18,600 bases of DNA. Origin: Bellilinea sp034411135. GTDB taxonomy: Bacteria > Chloroflexota > Anaerolineae > Anaerolineales > Anaerolineaceae. The stretch spans positions 1 to 18,600 of the forward strand of contig DAOUMN010000037.1 in the NCBI GenBank assembly GCA_034411135.1. The letters run 5' to 3'. Shown here one piece after another: positions 1 to 7,120 of the stretch (position 1 is its first letter; the number at the start of each line of letters is the position of its first letter). The notes below the pieces were generated by a model. It made no database searches and was not told the origin of the DNA. It was given only the letters and a program-made list of their open reading frames with translations. The position numbers and the translations under genes were made by a program.

Positions 1-153
1 AGGTTCGCGGCGGTGAAGACAGTCCCCGCCTTAGACAGATGCACAGTTCCATTTTGCTGGTTTCAGATCTCATTTCCATGGTGGCCCAAGTATACCATCA
101 TCAAATCAGGTGTTGATTCATAGAAGTAAGCGGGTCAAGAAACCCCGAGGGTA
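1..153. other. Intergenic region downstream of the cupredoxin gene
   Basis: No gene is confidently supported here. On the minus strand a TATACT box at 94-89 is followed after 9 nt by an ATG at 79, and the frame stays open to the window edge (26 codons). No Shine-Dalgarno sequence precedes this ATG. It could be the start of a leaderless gene continuing outside the window, or chance. No convincing terminator was found after the cupredoxin stop; only a 4-bp stem is visible near 141-153. Confidence 0.3.
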
Positions 154-531
154 TCACTCAACGATCAGTTTTCCCCGCAGCATGCCCATCTGGCATTGAA
201 AGCCATATTCGCCTGGCTTGTCGGGTGTAAATTCTACCGTCACTTCCTGCCCTTCTGGCAGCTTAGCGCTCTGGCTGAAGTCTGGAAACAGCACCATTTC
301 TGAACAGGTCGAGCTTTCCTGGCGCGTAAACCTCATGCGCAACGGTTGCCCAGCTTTTACCACAATGATATCCGGGGTATACCCTCCTTTTACTGTGATG
401 GCCACTTCCTGTACTCCACTTGCACCGGCATTCACTCGGGTCTGACCTTTGGGTGCTAGCCAGAAGAACCAGGCAATGAACAAACTGAGGGCAATTCCTC
501 CTAAGGTAATGAAAATTTGAATAGGTGTCAT
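154..531 (-). CDS. Membrane-anchored cupredoxin (plastocyanin-like copper protein)
   Basis: A 125-residue single-domain cupredoxin, probably an envelope copper carrier or buffer working with the CopA ATPase upstream. Residues 6-25 form an N-terminal membrane anchor. The cupredoxin fold covers about 40-125, with an STCSEMV loop (Cys76) and a C-terminal ligand loop FQCQMGMLRG (Cys113, Met115, Met117) before the last strand KLIVE. Both likely ligand loops carry Cys, and the domain has no His at all; this matches a cupredoxin type often found next to or fused to copper P-type ATPases (family knowledge). The ATG has an AAGGAAA Shine-Dalgarno sequence. It lies 74 nt after copA with no terminator between, so the two are probably cotranscribed. 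Family is fairly certain; role is inferred from context. Confidence 0.85.
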   Translation of the reverse strand: MTPIQIFITLGGIALSLFIAWFFWLAPKGQTRVNAGASGVQEVAITVKGGYTPDIIVVKAGQPLRMRFTRQESSTCSEMVLFPDFSQSAKLPEGQEVTVEFTPDKPGEYGFQCQMGMLRGKLIVE

Positions 532-605
532 TTTTGGTTTCCTTATTTTTCCTCATTCATAAATAAAGGTATCTCAAAAGATTTTCCATCTTTGCCTGGT
601 GAAGT

Positions 606-3263
606 TCATCTGGAAGTGAATTTTGGGCGGAAAGCTCGCAGTCGATTGGCGTTGCTAACCACAGTTACGGATGAGAAAGCCATAGCCGCGCCAGCCAGCA
701 AAGGACTGAGGAGCACCCCAAAGAAGGGGTACAAAACACCCATGGCGATAGGGACTCCTAAGATGTTGTAGATGAATGCGCCAACCAGGTTCTGCTTGAT
801 ATTGCGAATGGTGGCCCGACTGACCTCAATGGCAGTGACCACGCCCTTTAGGCTGCCCTTGATCAGGGTAATATCAGAGGCTTCGATGGCCACATCTGTC
901 CCGGTGCCGATCGCTAAACCAACATCGGCCTGCGCCAGCGCCGGGGCATCGTTGATGCCATCCCCAACCATTGCAACCTTTTTGCCTTCGGCTTGCAGCA
1001 GGTGAACGTTGTGGGCTTTATCTTCTGGCAGCACTTCAGCCAGGACGCGATCCAAACCCACCTGGCGGGCAATCGCTTCGGCTGTGCGGCGGTTATCGCC
1101 GGTAATCATCACCACTTCAATGCCCATCTGGTGCAATGCAGCGATAGCTTCTTTGGAGTCTTCTTTGACAGTATCGGCAACGGCGATGATTCCGGCTGCC
1201 TTTCCATCCACGGCGGCAAACATGGGTGTTTTTCCATCATTCGCCAGGATTTCAGACTTGGCTTCCAGGTCGCCGAGATCGACGTTCAAACGCTTCAACA
1301 TCTTTAGATTACCGAGTGCCACCTTACGTCCATCGACTATTGCAGTGACGCCATGTCCTGGGATCGCTTCGAAGGCTTCCGGCTTACCCAACGCCAATCC
1401 TTTGGCCTTCGCTCCTTCCACAATTGCTTCGGCCAGAGGGTGTTCACTGACCGTTTCCACTGAAGCAGCCAATCTCAAGAGTTCGTCACTCGGGATTGAT
1501 TGTTGAGCTGCAACGATAACATCGGTTAGTTCAGGCTTGCCCTTGGTAATTGTGCCAGTTTTGTCCAAGACGACGGTCTTGATAGATTGTGCGGTCTGCA
1601 GCGCTTCTCCGGAACGGATCAAGATACCGTTCTCAGCCCCTTTGCCGATGCCAACCATCAGACTCATTGGGGTGGCCAAGCCCAGGGCGCACGGGCAGGC
1701 AATGATCAGTACCGATACGGCGGTGACCAGGCCGTAAACAAGCGGCGGCTGCGGGCCGAAGTCGAACCAGACTACAAATGTCAGAACGGCCAGGATCATC
1801 ACGATGGGTACAAAGTATCCCGAGATGGTATCCGCCAGACGCGCGATGGGCGCCTTACTGTTTTGGGCATCCTGCACCATCTTGACGATTTGCGCCAGGG
1901 CGGTGTCCTTTCCGACTTTTGTGGTGCGGAACTTGAATGCTCCGGTCTTGTTGAGCGTGGCGCCGATGACCTCATCCCCCACTTTCTTAGAAGCCGGCAG
2001 ACTTTCCCCTGTCAGCATGGATTCGTCAACAGCCGAGCTACCATCGATGATCACACCGTCGACCGGGACTTTTTCGCCGGGACGGACCTGGACGACATCT
2101 CCGACAAGAACTTCTTCAACTGGAATATCCATTTCCACGTCATTGCGAATAACGCGCGCGGTTTTCGCCTGCAGGCCCATCAGTTTTTTGATGGCTTCGC
2201 TGGTTCGTCCTTTTGCCCGAATCTCCAGCGCCTGTCCTAAAACGACCAGGGCGATGACCACCGCTACCACGTCAAAGAAGGGCTCGGATGTTCCTTCTGG
2301 GAAAATTCCTGGGAAAACAATTGCCACGACTGAATACAGCCAGGCAGCGCCTGTTCCCAACGCAATCAACGTGTTCATATTGGCGGCGCGATGTTTGAGC
2401 GCAGCCCAGGCTCCGGTGAAGAAATCACTACCGGACCAGAAGAGGACCGGTAAGGTCAGCAGAGCGGCTCCAAACCAGGTGATCCGTAGAGTTTCCATCG
2501 ACCAATCTTTTACGATGGGGATGAATTTAGGGTAGGCGGTGATTAATACCGGGATAGACACAAGCGCTGCAAACCAAAACCTGCGCATCAAGCGTTGATA
2601 TTCTTTTTCGTGAGCTGCCTGCTGTTGGTCGACGGGTTCTTCACTCACTGCGGGGCGGGTTTTATACCCCCAACTCTCGATCGCGGTGTTCAACTGCTTG
2701 AGGGAAGTTTGTTCGGGCAAATAATCGACCGTCGCTTCCTGTGTTCCCAGGCTGACCGAGGCATTTAACACGCCAGGGGTAGCTTTCAGCTCATTCTCGA
2801 TGAATCCCACGCAAGAAGCGCAGCGGATGTTTTCGATGCTAATCCGTTTTTGCGCACCGCCTACCTGATAACCGGTTTTTTTAATTGCCGTCACGATGTC
2901 TAAGATTTGGATCGTTTCAGGGTCATAATCAACCACGGCGATTCCCGCTTTCGCATTCATCACTACTCTCTCAACTCCGTGCAGCTTTTCGAGTACCGAA
3001 CGGATCAAAACTCCACCGGGCTGTCCTTCCTTAGCGAGGCCAAGTATGGGAAGCTCGACCTGCAGCAAGGAGGAATCCGGGTTGAAGCCGGTCGTTGCAG
3101 AGGCAGCGGGTTGGCTGGAATGATGGGCATATTGGTGGGGATTGGCATCGAATTGTTTGACGCAATTTTCCGAGCAGAAATAATACGACTGCCCCATGTG
3201 TTCTCGCGTGGCAAAAGCCGTGCCCGGCTCTATTTCCATTCCGCATACTGGATCTTTTACCAT
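606..3263 (-). CDS. copA: Cu+-exporting P1B-type ATPase with N-terminal YHS and two HMA domains
   Basis: An 885-residue ATP-driven Cu+ exporter of the inner membrane. Domain order: YHS metal-binding domain (1-46; Cys7, Cys30, Cys34); a first HMA-like domain (68-134) lacking CxxC; a second HMA domain (139-203) with CASC at 148-151; then the P-type core. Core motifs are TGES (418-421), the Cu-binding CPC (523-525) followed by ALGLATP, the phosphorylation motif DKTGT (567-571), the nucleotide-binding HP (608-609), TGDN (721-724) and GDGIND (767-772). TM7 YN (832-833) and the Met/Ser-rich TM8 (Met861, Ser864) match P1B-1 Cu+ pumps. The ATG has an AAAGAGG Shine-Dalgarno. A promoter with TATGAT and dyads lies about 45-137 nt upstream. 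The unusual parts are the YHS head and the HMA domain without ligands. Confidence 0.97.
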   Translation of the reverse strand: MVKDPVCGMEIEPGTAFATREHMGQSYYFCSENCVKQFDANPHQYAHHSSQPAASATTGFNPDSSLLQVELPILGLAKEGQPGGVLIRSVLEKLHGVERVVMNAKAGIAVVDYDPETIQILDIVTAIKKTGYQVGGAQKRISIENIRCASCVGFIENELKATPGVLNASVSLGTQEATVDYLPEQTSLKQLNTAIESWGYKTRPAVSEEPVDQQQAAHEKEYQRLMRRFWFAALVSIPVLITAYPKFIPIVKDWSMETLRITWFGAALLTLPVLFWSGSDFFTGAWAALKHRAANMNTLIALGTGAAWLYSVVAIVFPGIFPEGTSEPFFDVVAVVIALVVLGQALEIRAKGRTSEAIKKLMGLQAKTARVIRNDVEMDIPVEEVLVGDVVQVRPGEKVPVDGVIIDGSSAVDESMLTGESLPASKKVGDEVIGATLNKTGAFKFRTTKVGKDTALAQIVKMVQDAQNSKAPIARLADTISGYFVPIVMILAVLTFVVWFDFGPQPPLVYGLVTAVSVLIIACPCALGLATPMSLMVGIGKGAENGILIRSGEALQTAQSIKTVVLDKTGTITKGKPELTDVIVAAQQSIPSDELLRLAASVETVSEHPLAEAIVEGAKAKGLALGKPEAFEAIPGHGVTAIVDGRKVALGNLKMLKRLNVDLGDLEAKSEILANDGKTPMFAAVDGKAAGIIAVADTVKEDSKEAIAALHQMGIEVVMITGDNRRTAEAIARQVGLDRVLAEVLPEDKAHNVHLLQAEGKKVAMVGDGINDAPALAQADVGLAIGTGTDVAIEASDITLIKGSLKGVVTAIEVSRATIRNIKQNLVGAFIYNILGVPIAMGVLYPFFGVLLSPLLAGAAMAFSSVTVVSNANRLRAFRPKFTSR

Positions 3264-3307
3264 AAATCGCCTCTTTCCAAAAAATCGTTGTTGATGTCTA
3301 CCTCATC

Positions 3308-3376
3308 ATCATAGCATGCCACTCAACTGGCTTGAAGCGTTAAACAGCGAGGGCATCGCTAGGCCGATACCCTCGA
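3308..3376 (-). promoter_or_regulatory. Candidate copA promoter: degenerate dyad plus TATGAT -10
   Basis: On the minus strand a TG-C-TATGAT extended -10 occupies 3313-3308, about 45 nt before the copA ATG. Exactly 45 nt upstream of the hexamer is a weak copy of the cluster dyad (3376-3359), whose promoter-proximal half GGCCTAG is good while the distal half is poor. The spacing is identical to four better sites in this window. A stronger dyad lies 6 bp further upstream. No good -35 is present (best candidate TTCAAG). Confidence 0.5.
3348..3375 (-). repeat. Inverted repeat/hairpin in the copA leader or promoter
   Basis: Arms at 3348-3358 and 3365-3375 pair over 11 positions around a 6-nt loop; in the minus-strand RNA the single mismatch becomes a U-G wobble. 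It is followed by CTGTTTAACG, too poor in U to be a good intrinsic terminator. It overlaps the degenerate dyad of the copA promoter, so it may be a weak terminator for the preceding operon or part of the control region. Confidence 0.5.
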
Positions 3377-3382
3377 AAGAAA

Positions 3383-3400
3383 ATAGGCCATTATGCCTAT
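3383..3400 (-). promoter_or_regulatory. Operator-like dyad upstream of copA (best palindrome of the set)
   Basis: Minus-strand ATAGGCATAATGGCCTAT, i.e. TAGGCAT-AA-TGGCCTA, the most symmetrical copy of the cluster dyad, with 7-bp arms if flanks are included (3382-3401). It is 120 nt upstream of copA. Because it is followed on the minus strand by TTTTCTTTC, the same DNA could also act as a weak terminator for the response regulator gene ending at 3450. Conservation of the non-arm positions with six other sites favours a protein-binding site. Confidence 0.65.
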
Positions 3401-3449
3401 TCCGCAGGCTGTTGAAATCATTCGGCTGTCTCAAGTGGCAAGCTATCTG

Positions 3450-4157
3450 TCAAATCTCAAAGGTAATAGCATGTTCATGTGTCTCTTCCGGAAGTTGAAT
3501 TAATCCCAGGGAGACTCCGCGCATTACGGCTTCTGTGCGGCTGGCGGCCTGCAGTTTTTCAAAGATCCGCGCAATATGGCCTTGCACCGTCCGATCGCTA
3601 ATTTTGAGTTTGATACCGACGACCTTGTTGGTTAATCCCCTGGCAACCAGGGAAAGGATTTCGATTTCGCGGTCCGTCAATGGCTCGTAAAAAGGTGCCG
3701 GATTCGGGTTGGCGATCTGCGCCATAACTTTGGGTAATATCTCCGCGTCTAGAACAGATTTGCCTTGATAAACGTCCCTGACCGCACGAATAATTTCATC
3801 TGGTGAAGCGGTTTTAAGGACATAACCATTCGCGCCGGTCTTCAAAACGGCAGAAATGTACGGGTCATCATCATAAGATGTAAGAATGAGAACCCCAATC
3901 GGCCACCGGTGAGCGCGTATCACGCGCGAGACTTCAATTCCCGTGACTTTTGGCATCTGGATATCGAGGACAGCGACGTCCGGCGCCATCCTTTCGATCA
4001 TTTCTACAGCCATCTCGCCGTCGGAGGCTTCGCCGATCACCTGAATGTCACCGGCTCGCTCCAAAAACTGGCGAATGCCAGCACGCACAACTGCATGATC
4101 ATCTGCCAGTAATACTCGAATCGTAAATTTCTTTTCTTCATTGTCCTTCATGGTCAT
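3450..4157 (-). CDS. NarL/FixJ-family response regulator (orphan, end of oxidase operon)
   Basis: A 235-residue cytoplasmic DNA-binding response regulator. The receiver domain (about 13-130) has the acidic pair Asp19-Asp20, phospho-acceptor Asp65 in VLDIQMP, Thr93 and Lys115. The LuxR-type helix-turn-helix covers about 158-222 (LTDREIEILSLVARGLTNK, then ISDRTVQGHI). It is the last gene after the oxidase, FixH-like and DUF2085 genes, and its ATG lies 20 nt inside the end of the DUF2085 gene, so translation is probably coupled; a second ATG two codons in is possible. It closely resembles the regulator at 13548-14225, including the recognition-helix region, but has no kinase beside it. It probably binds the TAGGCAT dyads of this cluster; that is inference. 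Confidence 0.93.
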   Translation of the reverse strand: MTMKDNEEKKFTIRVLLADDHAVVRAGIRQFLERAGDIQVIGEASDGEMAVEMIERMAPDVAVLDIQMPKVTGIEVSRVIRAHRWPIGVLILTSYDDDPYISAVLKTGANGYVLKTASPDEIIRAVRDVYQGKSVLDAEILPKVMAQIANPNPAPFYEPLTDREIEILSLVARGLTNKVVGIKLKISDRTVQGHIARIFEKLQAASRTEAVMRGVSLGLIQLPEETHEHAITFEI

Positions 4158-4998
4158 TCACTTTCATTTCCCGGTCATCCACCACATTCGGATTTCCAGG
4201 TAAATAGAACTGCGAAGCGTAAACTCTTGCGAGATGTTCTCTTCCCACTTGCAACAACTTTTGTTGTTGGCTTTTATATTTTACGACCTCAGCCGAATCC
4301 ATTGCGGCGGTTTGGATATAGGGGAAACCGAACCAGACGATGCCCAATCCAAAGAATATGCCGGTAATCAGGCGCATCCAAGCGTTGAAGGATCCCCAGG
4401 CATCTCCCGCGTAGAACGAAGGCGCGAAGGAATGATTGGTCAATACTGCCAACCAGGCATTGCTATCCCGAAACCCTTGCCCTAATCCGGCCAGGTCACT
4501 CAAGAAATGCGTCGTGCCATCGATCGCCATGGGCAAAAGAAAGAGGATCAGCCCCCACCAGGGCAATCGGCGGATCTTCTTCTGGAATATCCCCCACAAC
4601 ATTCCGAAAACCCAAAGACTGGTAAACATCGACACCATCCGGTCGGACCAGGCCACCTTCCAGCCCATCTGCGGATCTCCCACAAACTGCCGGAGCACGA
4701 CAATGTCGTTGGTGTTTTTCCAGGCCGATTGGATTTCTCCGATGGAATAAGAAATTTTGGGGCCGAACAAGAAATACGAGCGTTCCGGCAGTTGGTGACA
4801 GAGGTAAGAATAGATCCAGTAAATAACCTTTCCCGGAGCAGTCAAACCGGCCTGCATCAGGGCCGGCGCAAGAAAGGGGCTTATAACGTAAATCCCGATC
4901 AATATGCTGACAAGCAGAACCCAGTGCCGGCTAGACCAGAGAATGAATTGGTCGGATTTATTAAGAGGGTGAGTTGATAATTGGATCGAGGGGTTCAT
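4138..4998 (-). CDS. DUF2085 family membrane protein
   Basis: A 286-residue multi-pass membrane protein of the DUF2085 family, of unknown function. Hydrophobic segments lie at about 26-46, 56-66, 122-138, 147-160 and 210-227. The family hallmark CHQLPERSYFLFG starts at Cys67 and a conserved polar motif AIDGTTHFL (Asp160, His164) sits in a membrane segment; such Cys/His/Asp residues could bind metal, but that is speculation. An ATG at 5013 gives five more residues, but that codon overlaps the foot of a hairpin. The ATG at 4998 has GGAG at a 9-nt spacing and is preferred. It follows the FixH-like gene by about 70 nt and overlaps the next gene by 20 nt. Its place in an operon with a copper oxidase suggests a part in copper handling. 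Confidence 0.85.
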   Translation of the reverse strand: MNPSIQLSTHPLNKSDQFILWSSRHWVLLVSILIGIYVISPFLAPALMQAGLTAPGKVIYWIYSYLCHQLPERSYFLFGPKISYSIGEIQSAWKNTNDIVVLRQFVGDPQMGWKVAWSDRMVSMFTSLWVFGMLWGIFQKKIRRLPWWGLILFLLPMAIDGTTHFLSDLAGLGQGFRDSNAWLAVLTNHSFAPSFYAGDAWGSFNAWMRLITGIFFGLGIVWFGFPYIQTAAMDSAEVVKYKSQQQKLLQVGREHLARVYASQFYLPGNPNVVDDREMKVNDHEGQ

Positions 4999-5011
4999 CG
5001 GGAAATTCTCC

Positions 5012-5050
5012 ATTCTCTGGCGCGCCCGGTATACGGACGCGCCAGAGAAT
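5012..5050 (-). repeat. Strong hairpin between fixH-like and DUF2085 genes
   Basis: Perfect 13-bp arms (5012-5024 and 5038-5050) flank a 13-nt loop in which three more pairs can form (5026-5028 with 5034-5036). There is no U tract after it on the minus strand; instead it is followed at once by the GGAG ribosome binding site of the DUF2085 gene. This fits an RNA processing, stability or attenuation element better than a classic intrinsic terminator. Confidence 0.8.
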
Positions 5051-5067
5051 CTAAAACAGCATCCGGA

Positions 5068-5460
5068 TCATGGAATCTTCAAATCAAAATCCTTTTTCAC
5101 ATCCAGTCCTTCTTTTCGTACGTACACAGTAATTTTCCATGTTCCCGACATGCTGAAATCTGCGGTAATGGCATACTTGCCACCTTCTTGTTCTGTCGCT
5201 GGGCCGCTCATCGTCATGCCAGTCATATCGGTGTGATCGGCGCTAACGTCCACGGTCGCTCCAGTCAGAGGCTGTCCATCCTGGTCTTCCAGCTTCAGGA
5301 TGATTTCGTTTTTCCCGGTGACCGGTGGGGCGGGAGTAGTTTCCAGGGTGAATTTCACCGGTTCGGTTGATTTATCTTGCGTTTGGGCAGCACTCGAACA
5401 TCCTGCCAGTAGGGCCGCCACAATGATGAGCATTCCAATCCAAATAAAGCGCGGTTTCAT
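5068..5460 (-). CDS. YtkA/FixH-like lipoprotein with Met-rich copper-binding loop
   Basis: A 130-residue lipoprotein. Residues 1-20 are a signal peptide ending in the lipobox LLAG-Cys21. The rest (about 35-130) resembles the YtkA-like/FixH beta-sandwich domain, with a typical HTDMTGMTMSG stretch (His76, Met79, Met82, Met84) and a further Met104; these residues could hold Cu. FixH-type proteins are linked to copper delivery for cytochrome oxidase assembly (family knowledge). The ATG has GGAG at 5-nt spacing and lies 11 nt after the multicopper oxidase, so the two are cotranscribed and probably act together at the outer face of the membrane. The domain call is good; a copper role is inferred from the Met/His motif and neighbours. 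Confidence 0.82.
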   Translation of the reverse strand: MKPRFIWIGMLIIVAALLAGCSSAAQTQDKSTEPVKFTLETTPAPPVTGKNEIILKLEDQDGQPLTGATVDVSADHTDMTGMTMSGPATEQEGGKYAITADFSMSGTWKITVYVRKEGLDVKKDFDLKIP

Positions 5461-5471
5461 GTTTTCTCCAC

Positions 5472-6533
5472 TTAATCGGTAACGTTAATCATCAGCATCA
5501 AACCACCGGGTTCGACGTTGTCGTTGGTGGTATGGTGCAAAATGTGACAATGCAGCATCCATTGGCCGGTTTCAGTAGCGACAAACTCTATATCGTACCG
5601 CTCGCCTGGTGATACCAGCACAGTATCTTTGGTCAGCTGAGCTGCTTCGGGGACCGGGTGACCATCCGTTGCCACAATTTTGAATGGAACCCCATGCAAG
5701 TGGATGGGGTGAACGAACTGCCCAATCCCTGTCAGACGTAGACGAACGAGTTGCCCCTTTTTGACGTTGATCGTTTCTGTTTCCGGGAAAGACTTCCCAT
5801 TGATGGTGAAATAATTCGGTTCCATGCCTGCCATGGGCATGGCGGCAAAGGTATTGCCATTCTTCACCAGCCACTCGGAGATCATCAGGTCGACATCCAC
5901 ATCCGGTTTGGGTGCCTCTGGCTCTTTGGGGTCAATGATAAACGGTGCATACAATCCTGCCGAAACCTGAACGTCACCCTCGTAATGCGAGTGGTACATG
6001 TAGGTGCCTGCCGGCTTAGCGAGAAACTCATAGGTGAAGGATTCCCCCGGTTGGATCGGCTTTTGGGTAACATCCGGTATTCCATCCATAGCATTCGGCA
6101 CCGCAATGCCATGCCAGTGGATCGTGGTTGGCTCAGGGAGTTCGTTTTTCAGGATGATGCGAACTTTTTCGCCTTCGGTCACCCGAATCATTGGCCCGGG
6201 TACAGTCCCGTTGTAAGTCCAGGCGGTGACTGAAACATCTTTGGTAATCGGCCAGATAACTGGTTTGGCGGTCAAATCGAAAACCTTGATGTCGCCGTCC
6301 ATGTGATAAGTCAGCGGTTGTCCGCCAATCGTTTCAGTCGCTTCTTGGACATTCTCGCCGCTGATAGGTTGCATCATATGAGAACTTCCCGGCGCTGCCA
6401 TCATTGCGCCTGGGGTTGCAGTAGCATTCATCATGTTCCCCGTTCCCATTGCGGTCCTAGAACTAGGGGCGCAAGCGGCTAACAGGAAAACTCCTACGAT
6501 GGCAATTGGCAAAAACCTGAGTGGTCTTCTCAA
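5472..6533 (-). CDS. Two-domain multicopper oxidase, lipoprotein, TTG start
   Basis: A 353-residue secreted, lipid-anchored laccase-like oxidase that would oxidise Cu+ or another electron donor and reduce O2. Signal peptide 1-20 ends in the lipobox LLAA-Cys21. A Met-rich linker follows (29-54, seven Met). Domain 1 has HWHG (His139, His141) and HSH (His181, His183); domain 2 has HPIHLHG (His275, His278, His280) and HCHILHH (328-334, type 1 Cys329). All trinuclear ligands are present and the type 1 site is only in domain 2, as in small two-domain laccases. The TTG start is chosen because AAGGAGG lies 6 nt upstream; the upstream frame has no better start and would bury the signal peptide. It heads an operon with FixH-like, DUF2085 and regulator genes. 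Confidence 0.92.
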   Translation of the reverse strand: MRRPLRFLPIAIVGVFLLAACAPSSRTAMGTGNMMNATATPGAMMAAPGSSHMMQPISGENVQEATETIGGQPLTYHMDGDIKVFDLTAKPVIWPITKDVSVTAWTYNGTVPGPMIRVTEGEKVRIILKNELPEPTTIHWHGIAVPNAMDGIPDVTQKPIQPGESFTYEFLAKPAGTYMYHSHYEGDVQVSAGLYAPFIIDPKEPEAPKPDVDVDLMISEWLVKNGNTFAAMPMAGMEPNYFTINGKSFPETETINVKKGQLVRLRLTGIGQFVHPIHLHGVPFKIVATDGHPVPEAAQLTKDTVLVSPGERYDIEFVATETGQWMLHCHILHHTTNDNVEPGGLMLMINVTD

Positions 6534-6576
6534 ATGGTTCCTCCTTGGGATCGAATTTTTTTGTTTGTTTCCCAAG

Positions 6577-6642
6577 GGTATACGAATTGACATAGAAGAT
6601 GAAGCGCCGAATGGCCTGTGGCGAGTGGGCAATTATGCCTAA
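6577..6642 (-). promoter_or_regulatory. Oxidase-operon promoter: TAGGCAT dyad and TATACC -10
   Basis: Minus-strand dyad TTAGGCATAATTGCCCAC at 6642-6625, with the distal heptamer TAGGCAT intact. A TATACC hexamer at 6582-6577 lies 42 nt downstream (45 in the other promoters), about 44 nt before the TTG start. No good -35. The 3-nt difference in spacing may mean a different -10 is used, or that the promoter is weaker. Confidence 0.6.
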
Positions 6643-6671
6643 TGTCATCTGATTTATGGTCAAATGTCATG

Positions 6672-7034
6672 TTAGGCCTCGACATCATTCGATTCATCGT
6701 TGCTGCTTTCAGCGTTTGCATCAGGTGTCACTGCAATTGGGGACAACAGGGTGGTAAATTTTGCACGAAAGCTGCGTTCGGGTTCGTTCTCCAGGAATAT
6801 GGATGTGGACATATCATTTCCATCCAGAATGACTGTTGCAGGCGGGCCATCCTTTCCATAGACCAAGAGGACGACCAATTGACAGATGCATCGGGTACGC
6901 GCGTCCATCGCAGAAAGCAGATCGAAGGATTGGACCACTGCATATCCGGCCGACATGAATTGTTCAGTCACCTGGGTGACGGTACAGTCACATGCCTGAT
7001 TTACTACCAGGATTGGTTGCTTTCCTGCGTTCAT
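6672..7034 (-). CDS. Small hypothetical protein with CDC and CIC motifs
   Basis: A 120-residue cytoplasmic protein that I do not recognise. It starts with a hydrophobic strand PILVVNQ, followed by CDC (Cys15, Cys17), an amphipathic helix (about 18-30), a second strand around 31-37, CIC (Cys49, Cys51) ahead of a hydrophobic strand QLVVLLVYG, and another strand TVILDG. The order beta-alpha-beta-beta with a Cys pair after strand 1 recalls ferredoxin-fold metal-binding domains such as HMA, but there is no CxxC. The last 15 residues are acidic and probably disordered. GGAG lies 7 nt before the ATG. The gene has its own promoter with a cluster dyad, so it belongs to the same regulon; metal binding by the two CxC pairs is a guess. 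Confidence 0.7.
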   Translation of the reverse strand: MNAGKQPILVVNQACDCTVTQVTEQFMSAGYAVVQSFDLLSAMDARTRCICQLVVLLVYGKDGPPATVILDGNDMSTSIFLENEPERSFRAKFTTLLSPIAVTPDANAESSNDESNDVEA

Positions 7035-7051
7035 TTCATATCTCCGATTTG

Positions 7052-7120
7052 AGTATAGAAGGTCGGAGTATTCGTGCGAAGGGCAGAATCACGGACTCAG
7101 ACGTAAGTGATTCTGCCTAT
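7052..7120 (-). promoter_or_regulatory. Promoter of the CxC protein: dyad, 45-nt spacer, TATACT
   Basis: Minus-strand dyad ATAGGCAGAATCACTTAC at 7120-7103, then exactly 45 nt, then TATACT at 7057-7052, about 18 nt before the ATG, giving a very short leader that still holds GGAG. The best -35 candidate at 17-nt spacing is TTCGCA. The dyad overlaps the last base of the stop codon of the gene upstream. Confidence 0.8.
7082..7117 (-). repeat. 11-bp inverted repeat enclosing half of the dyad
   Basis: Arms 7082-7092 and 7107-7117 are perfect reverse complements (GGCAGAATCAC / GTGATTCTGCC) with a 14-nt loop. One arm is part of the operator-like dyad, so the GGCA half-site is repeated in inverted orientation 25 bp away. 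In RNA it would form a hairpin right after the stop of the His-rich gene, without a U tract. Confidence 0.75.

Noticed and set aside
132..153. Possible terminator after the first cupredoxin gene
   Set aside because: Only about four base pairs and a short TTCTT; too weak to call.
1804..2535. Plus-strand open frame of 243 codons opposite copA (and others at 1009-1506, 1587-2240)
   Set aside because: They are antisense to a gene with all P-type ATPase motifs and encode no recognisable domain; typical shadow frames.
5472..6632. Longer oxidase starting at 6632
   Set aside because: That start is a TTG without ribosome binding site inside the regulatory dyad; the TTG at 6533 has AAGGAGG at 6 nt and gives a clean lipoprotein signal.
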